A stretch of DNA of 18,015 bases from Halanaerobiales bacterium. GTDB taxonomy: Bacteria; Bacillota_F; Halanaerobiia; Halanaerobiales; DTU029. The stretch lies in contig JADQBV010000287.1 of NCBI GenBank assembly GCA_016278415.1, positions 1 through 18,015 of the forward strand, given 5' to 3'. Below, piece after piece: positions 14,507-18,015 of this stretch. The notes under the pieces are model-generated. The model saw only the letters and a program-made list of their open reading frames with translations, was not told the DNA's origin and ran no database searches. A program made the position numbers and the translations under genes. Each line of letters starts with the position of its first letter. The stretch's first letter is position 1.

Positions 14507-15739
14507 TTATAAACAAAAAATATTAGTAATATTCATAAGTTTCCTTATACCATCGTATAAATAGTCCTCTGCTAACTGCAGTGAGTCTTCCCACAAAGAA
14601 ATTGCATTATTTACTTCACCATCTAACACACCCTGCATTTTATTAATAATATCAGACTCCGCTTTATCTCTATTATGTTTAATTTCTTCCTTAAAAAGAT
14701 TATAGTTAGAAATTATTTTTTTCGAATATTGTCTCCATTTACTGCTATATTTATACGCCAAGGAAAGATCCTTGAAAAAATTTTTATCCTGTGAACCTAT
14801 AAATACTAATGGTTTATATAGAGAAATACAAGGATTTGGTGATCCAGTAAACCAGACGATAAATCTATCTTGATAATATTCAATTATCATTGAAGAAGTA
14901 GTTTCACTTTTTATTAAAAAACCTGGATGCATACAAATAGAAGTCATACCCCTCTTCATTTTAGGGGAATCATTTTTATGTAAACGCATTAATTTTATTA
15001 TGTTCTTCAAATTAAGGTCATTTTGCTGTAAATACGTATATGATAGTTGCTGCCTTTTATTTCCTTTAGAAAAATATGTCATCAAACTATTTTCATATTT
15101 ATCCTTAAAGTTATCTTTAGGTGAATCATTACAATTACTTTTTTGGTATTCATCCCTAATAGTATATGTATTTGATATGGTGCCAACGGTATTTACCTTT
15201 TTCTTAACCCATTTTCTAGATGACGTTTCCACTACATATGCCACATTAAAATCCTTAATCATAAATGAATTATGATAAAATAACTTACCACTAAAACTAC
15301 CATTACCACCCTGTGAGAATCTTTCTATTAAATCTGTAATAAAATCTACGGCCTCATTAGCATCATGACAATTATGTAACGCTAAGCGCAATATATCCAT
15401 ACCTAACAACCCATCTTTAGGAGTCCTTTCCCTGGAAAAGACAGCCTCATTCCCTATTGCTAAACCATACTCATTAACACCCATTTCAGCACCCCAGATC
15501 CAGTCAGGCTTTGAAAGGATAGCACTATATGGATGATCATAGTGATCAAATATCTTTTTTAGTGTTTGAAAAGAATTATTAATATATTCTATTTTTTCAG
15601 TTTGGAATGGTTCATTGTAAAAGTCCTCTATCGGATTACAAGATATATATACAAATTGAAATTCAGCAGGATCCCTATCTGAGTTCTTTGCAAAAAAGGA
15701 ATGAGATGGTGTTCGAAACGCAGTAATAGTATCACACAT
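14507..15739 (-). CDS. Secernin-like / peptidase C69 Ntn hydrolase
   Basis: A 410-residue protein with N-terminal MCDTITAFRTPSHSFFAKNS, then DRDPAEFQ, then MGVNEYGLAIGNEAVFS near residues 86-102. This fits family C69 (secernins and dipeptidases), where removal of Met1 exposes Cys2 as the N-terminal nucleophile. Members cleave short peptides, and the exact substrate here is unknown. The last 100 residues are basic and Asn/Lys-rich. GGAGG precedes the ATG at 15739. The coding style is AT-rich like the SIR2-like gene. The gene lies between the CDF transporter and rlmD, with a 215-bp gap behind it where only a poor hairpin (AAAAATCT/AGATTTTT, long loop) was seen. Confidence 0.88.
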   Translation of the reverse strand: MCDTITAFRTPSHSFFAKNSDRDPAEFQFVYISCNPIEDFYNEPFQTEKIEYINNSFQTLKKIFDHYDHPYSAILSKPDWIWGAEMGVNEYGLAIGNEAVFSRERTPKDGLLGMDILRLALHNCHDANEAVDFITDLIERFSQGGNGSFSGKLFYHNSFMIKDFNVAYVVETSSRKWVKKKVNTVGTISNTYTIRDEYQKSNCNDSPKDNFKDKYENSLMTYFSKGNKRQQLSYTYLQQNDLNLKNIIKLMRLHKNDSPKMKRGMTSICMHPGFLIKSETTSSMIIEYYQDRFIVWFTGSPNPCISLYKPLVFIGSQDKNFFKDLSLAYKYSSKWRQYSKKIISNYNLFKEEIKHNRDKAESDIINKMQGVLDGEVNNAISLWEDSLQLAEDYLYDGIRKLMNITNIFCL

Positions 15740-15874
15740 TATTAAAATCCTCCTAATAAACTATAAAAAATACCCGCCCTATGCTTCCTTTTTAGTAATC
15801 TAACTATATTTCATTTCAGGAAAAGTATGCTACTACACCTATCCTACCGTCAGTTTCACTTTTCACTTCAATAT

Positions 15875-16804
15875 TTATACTTCATTATCTATTCTATAAA
15901 ACTCATGCTCTTCATGTCCCAGAGGCTCTATATGTACAAATACTAAGTCCACCTCTACTAAGGCTTCAACTACTGTCCTTACTTCTTCCCCTATGTCGTG
16001 GGCCCTATCTAATGTCATACTACCATCTACATCTATATGCATATCAACCCTTAATTGTGGCCCAATATATTCTGCTAAGATTCTGTGTACATTCTCCACC
16101 TCAGCAATTGATGAAGCTGTATCAGCAATCTTATGAATTAGTTCAATTGTTGCACCCCTACCTGTAAGATAGCCGACATTTTCCCAAACAATCTCTGCTG
16201 TTGCCTTAAAAATCCATAGGGCAACAAACAAACCTGCTATAGGGTCAAAATATGGGTGTATAAAACGAGATCCCCATACACCTAGCAAAGCAGAAGTCGA
16301 GGTAATAATATCTACTAAATTATCTCTGGCACTTGCTTTTATAGCTGGGCTATGTACTTTCTTACCAACCTTGGTAACTAAGTAATACATTATATATTTA
16401 ACAAAAATTGCAATAGTTAAGATTATTGTAGGCCATCCTAAGGCAATTGAATCTGCCTTTCCCAGAAAATGTTGAATACTCTGCCAGATTGCAGCAACAC
16501 CAGCTATTCCCATAGCAGCAGCAATGAACAAACTCACAAGTGGTTCAAATTGGCGATGCCCCTGTGGATGGGTTTCGTCAGCTGGGCGCTGAGAGACATA
16601 AAGTCCAATACCCATAATAATACTATATAAAGCATCTGATAATGAATTAGCAGCATCAGAGAAAACAGCACTACTACCCGAAATCCAGGCCAGAATTCCT
16701 TTTGCAACTGTTAAAAGGAGATTGCCACCTATCGCTATTAATATTGCTTTTTTATATAATTTACTCCGTCTTGGATCAAGCTTCTCTGATCTTACTCTTT
16801 TCAA
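15875..16804 (-). CDS. Cation diffusion facilitator, divalent metal exporter
   Basis: A 309-residue CDF protein with six membrane segments between about residues 19 and 210, then a cytoplasmic metal-binding domain ending in HEEHEFYRIDNEV. The two transport-site motifs are N53-x-x-x-D57 in SDAANSLSD and D161-x-x-x-D165 in ARDNLVDI. Zinc exporters usually have a His or Asp at the first position. An Asn/Asp with Asp/Asp set has been reported for manganese exporters such as streptococcal MntE, so Mn(II) efflux is the favoured inference, unproven. The linker HPQGHRQFEPL (79-89) is typical. The start is TTG at 16804, with AAGGAG nine bases upstream. It is divergent from the Phd-Uma2 gene. Confidence 0.93.
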   Translation of the reverse strand: MKRVRSEKLDPRRSKLYKKAILIAIGGNLLLTVAKGILAWISGSSAVFSDAANSLSDALYSIIMGIGLYVSQRPADETHPQGHRQFEPLVSLFIAAAMGIAGVAAIWQSIQHFLGKADSIALGWPTIILTIAIFVKYIMYYLVTKVGKKVHSPAIKASARDNLVDIITSTSALLGVWGSRFIHPYFDPIAGLFVALWIFKATAEIVWENVGYLTGRGATIELIHKIADTASSIAEVENVHRILAEYIGPQLRVDMHIDVDGSMTLDRAHDIGEEVRTVVEALVEVDLVFVHIEPLGHEEHEFYRIDNEV

Positions 16805-16870
16805 TATATGTCACTCCTTAAGAATATATCTTAGTAGTACATTTTAATACATCATACTAGAATTATTGTT

Positions 16871-16899
16871 ATTATATCACATTTACTATCCTACCCCAA
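16871..16899 (-). promoter_or_regulatory. Promoter of the CDF gene
   Basis: On the minus strand, TTGGGG (16894-16899), a 17-bp spacer and perfect TATAAT (16871-16876) with an upstream TG (extended -10). The leader is about 60 bases to the TTG at 16804. Confidence 0.6.
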
Positions 16900-16921
16900 T
16901 ACAAAATTGCTTATATTTTAT

Positions 16922-16965
16922 TTATAGCTAATATTATAGCTAATAAAAGTTGCCAAACTAGCTAA
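16922..16965. repeat. TAGCTAA repeats over the Phd-Uma2 promoter, candidate operator
   Basis: TTATAGCTAATA is repeated exactly in tandem at 16922-16933 and 16934-16945. TAGCTAA recurs at 16959-16965 inside the -35/-10 spacer. Each holds the palindrome TAGCTA. Site starts are 12 and 22 bp apart, about one and two helical turns. Placement on the promoter of an antitoxin-like gene suggests autorepression. Confidence 0.55.
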
Positions 16966-16978
16966 AATATTATATAAT
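16950..16978 (+). promoter_or_regulatory. Near-consensus promoter of the Phd-Uma2 gene
   Basis: TTGCCA (16950-16955), a 17-bp spacer and a perfect TATAAT (16973-16978). This is the best sigma-A promoter in the window. The leader is about 25 bases. The -35 and spacer lie in the TAGCTAA array. Confidence 0.85.
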
Positions 16979-17009
16979 TATAGGTATCTTATGAAGGGTT
17001 GTGATATAA

Positions 17010-17744
17010 ATGCGTGTTAATACTACGGATTTACAAAATGCCTTTGGTAAATACCTATCTCTAACTGAGAAAGAGGATATTATCATTACTAAAAATGGTA
17101 AGACCGTTGCCAAGCTCATCCATTACACTATACCAGAATACTTTTTTGTTCATGAAGAAGCGGGTACATATAAATCAAGAAGAAGGATTAGTTATGAAGA
17201 ATATATGGAGTTGACTAAATCATCTGATCAGAGATATGAACTTATCGATGGTGAGATTTATTTAATGGCTTCACCAAGTTATAATCATCAGATTGTAGTA
17301 AACGAAATTGGATGGCATTTTAATAATTATTTCAAGGGAAAATCCTGCCGTTCATTAGCTGCGCCATTAGACATAAGGCTGCATGGTTTTGCCATCAAAT
17401 TTAAGGAGGATCCTAATGTTGTCCAACCAGATATTGTTGTAATATGTGATGAAGACAAGGTTAACGAGGATAATAAGTATGAAGGGATACCGACACTACT
17501 TGTCGAAGTATTGTCTCCATCTACTAGGGGCAAGGATATGATTACAAAATTAAACCTTTACATGAAAAGTGGAGTTCAAGAATATTGGCTTGTAGATTTA
17601 GAAAGCAAAAGTATTACTCAATACTATTTTTCTAAAGAAAGGGATTTAGATAGCCAAAATACCCTTAAAAATGAAGATATAATTAAATCAAGTAAATTTG
17701 AAGGATTAGAAATATCATTGTCTGATATATTTTCCGAGATCTAA
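17010..17744 (+). CDS. Phd/YefM antitoxin domain fused to a Uma2-type PD-(D/E)XK nuclease
   Basis: A 244-residue fusion. Residues 1-40 (MRVNTTDLQNAFGKYLSLTE, then IIITKNGKTVAKLIHY) are a Phd/YefM-type DNA-binding antitoxin N-terminus. Residues about 60-244 are a Uma2 (DUF820) domain: ISYEEYMEL, YELIDGEIYLMASPSYNHQ with E77, QPDIVVICD with D141, LLVEVLSPSTRGKD with E166, and KLNLYMKSGVQEYWLVDLES with K180. The E-D-E-K set of the Uma2 active site is retained, so nuclease activity is plausible but unproven. A weak GGGTTGTGAT site precedes the ATG at 17010. It has its own consensus promoter with TAGCTAA repeats, and it is monocistronic. No separate RelE or Doc toxin is present. The fold of each half is clear, the biological role is not. 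Confidence 0.88.
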   Translation: MRVNTTDLQNAFGKYLSLTEKEDIIITKNGKTVAKLIHYTIPEYFFVHEEAGTYKSRRRISYEEYMELTKSSDQRYELIDGEIYLMASPSYNHQIVVNEIGWHFNNYFKGKSCRSLAAPLDIRLHGFAIKFKEDPNVVQPDIVVICDEDKVNEDNKYEGIPTLLVEVLSPSTRGKDMITKLNLYMKSGVQEYWLVDLESKSITQYYFSKERDLDSQNTLKNEDIIKSSKFEGLEISLSDIFSEI

Positions 17745-17780
17745 AAAAGAAATAAGGCAGTATTTTATCATTCCTAAAAT

Positions 17781-17814
17781 ATTATTAGAGGGAAAATAAA
17801 TCCCCTCTAATAAT
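17781..17814. terminator. Perfect 12-bp hairpin, likely bidirectional terminator
   Basis: ATTATTAGAGGG (17781-17792) and CCCTCTAATAAT (17803-17814) pair perfectly around a 10-base loop. On the plus strand only TAGAGTTT follows. On the minus strand ATTTT follows. It lies 37 bp after the Phd-Uma2 stop, and may serve both it and the decayed frame beyond. Confidence 0.6.
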
Positions 17815-17856
17815 TAGAGTTTAAAGTACAGATTTATTAAGATTGATCTAATATCT

Positions 17857-18015
17857 TTATTGCATATTTTCTAGGGTAAATGTACCAGCAGGTAATAATA
17901 ATCAATCTAACTCAGCTTTAATAATTATTTCAACATATTCATTATCATCTCTTAAATCTTTAACTACCAACTTTTAGTCATCATTCTCTCATAGCTTCAG
18001 TAGGTTCTAATTTTA
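17857..18015 (-). pseudogene. Decayed 3' end of an unidentified gene
   Basis: On the minus strand from the window edge, one frame reads KLEPTEAMRE and stops. The neighbouring frame continues ENDD, stop, KLVVKDLRDDNEYVEIIIKA, then ELD, stop, LLLPAGTFTLENMQ, stop. The chain across the stops keeps protein-like composition. So this looks like a once-coding tail with one frameshift and at least two in-frame stops (TAA before KLVV; TGA at 17902-17904). The product is not recognised, and an upstream part lies beyond 18015. The evidence is the reading-frame pattern only. Confidence 0.4.

Noticed and set aside
14460..14510. Terminator of the C69 gene (AAAAATCT/AGATTTTT)
   Set aside because: The stem is almost all A-T with a 23-base loop, and the U-run is part of the stem. 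Not convincing.
17327..17533. 68-codon minus-strand frame within the Phd-Uma2 gene
   Set aside because: It is antisense to a strongly supported gene and has low-complexity Ser/Thr content.

Overview
The window is AT-rich, gene-dense DNA. Genes carry strong GGAGG-type ribosome binding sites and several GTG/TTG starts. Promoters have near-consensus sigma-A form (TTGxxx, 17-18 bp, TATAAT) and transcription units often end in U-tailed hairpins. With families such as TsaB/TsaE, DUF3795, Cdd1, SagB-like nitroreductase, C69 peptidase and a Phd-Uma2 fusion, this suggests a low-GC anaerobic member of the Bacillota, of a clostridial or Halanaerobiales type. The lineage is an inference from gene content and style. 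No rRNA, tRNA, CRISPR array or intact insertion sequence was seen.

Layout. Nearly everything is on the minus strand, so transcription runs from right to left. From the right: at the far right edge is a decayed minus-strand reading frame (17857-18015). The plus-strand Phd-Uma2 fusion gene (17010-17744) follows, with its own consensus promoter and a TAGCTAA repeat array. It is divergent from a CDF metal exporter (15875-16804). Next come a secernin/C69 peptidase, the 23S rRNA uracil methyltransferase rlmD with a SagB-like flavoprotein directly behind it, and a PPOX/NimA-like flavoprotein. A three-gene operon follows (alpha/alpha-toroid protein, DUF3795, Cdd1-type helix-hairpin-helix), bounded by terminators. 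Then come lysA-phzF, a secreted DUF2271-like protein, a TM1586-type nitroreductase, and a HAD phosphatase with a rhomboid-like pseudoprotease. A plus-strand membrane-anchored hypothetical gene (3391-3945), a DUF4359 protein and a stand-alone SIR2-like protein follow. The left end is an ACT-domain gene leading into tsaE and the truncated tsaB.

Functional themes. The left end is a housekeeping t6A tRNA-modification operon. rlmD adds rRNA modification, and lysA provides the last step of lysine synthesis. Three separate FMN-type redox proteins (TM1586-like, PPOX, SagB-like) lie within about 7 kb. The accessory signals are the orphan SIR2 NADase-like gene, the antitoxin-nuclease fusion with its likely autoregulatory promoter, the catalytically dead rhomboid with an added zinc ribbon, and two stretches that look like decayed or foreign DNA (about 3240-3330 and 17857-18015). 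The best candidates for something undescribed are the Phd-Uma2 fusion and the stand-alone SIR2 protein. Neither is proven to be a defence or toxin-antitoxin system by sequence alone.
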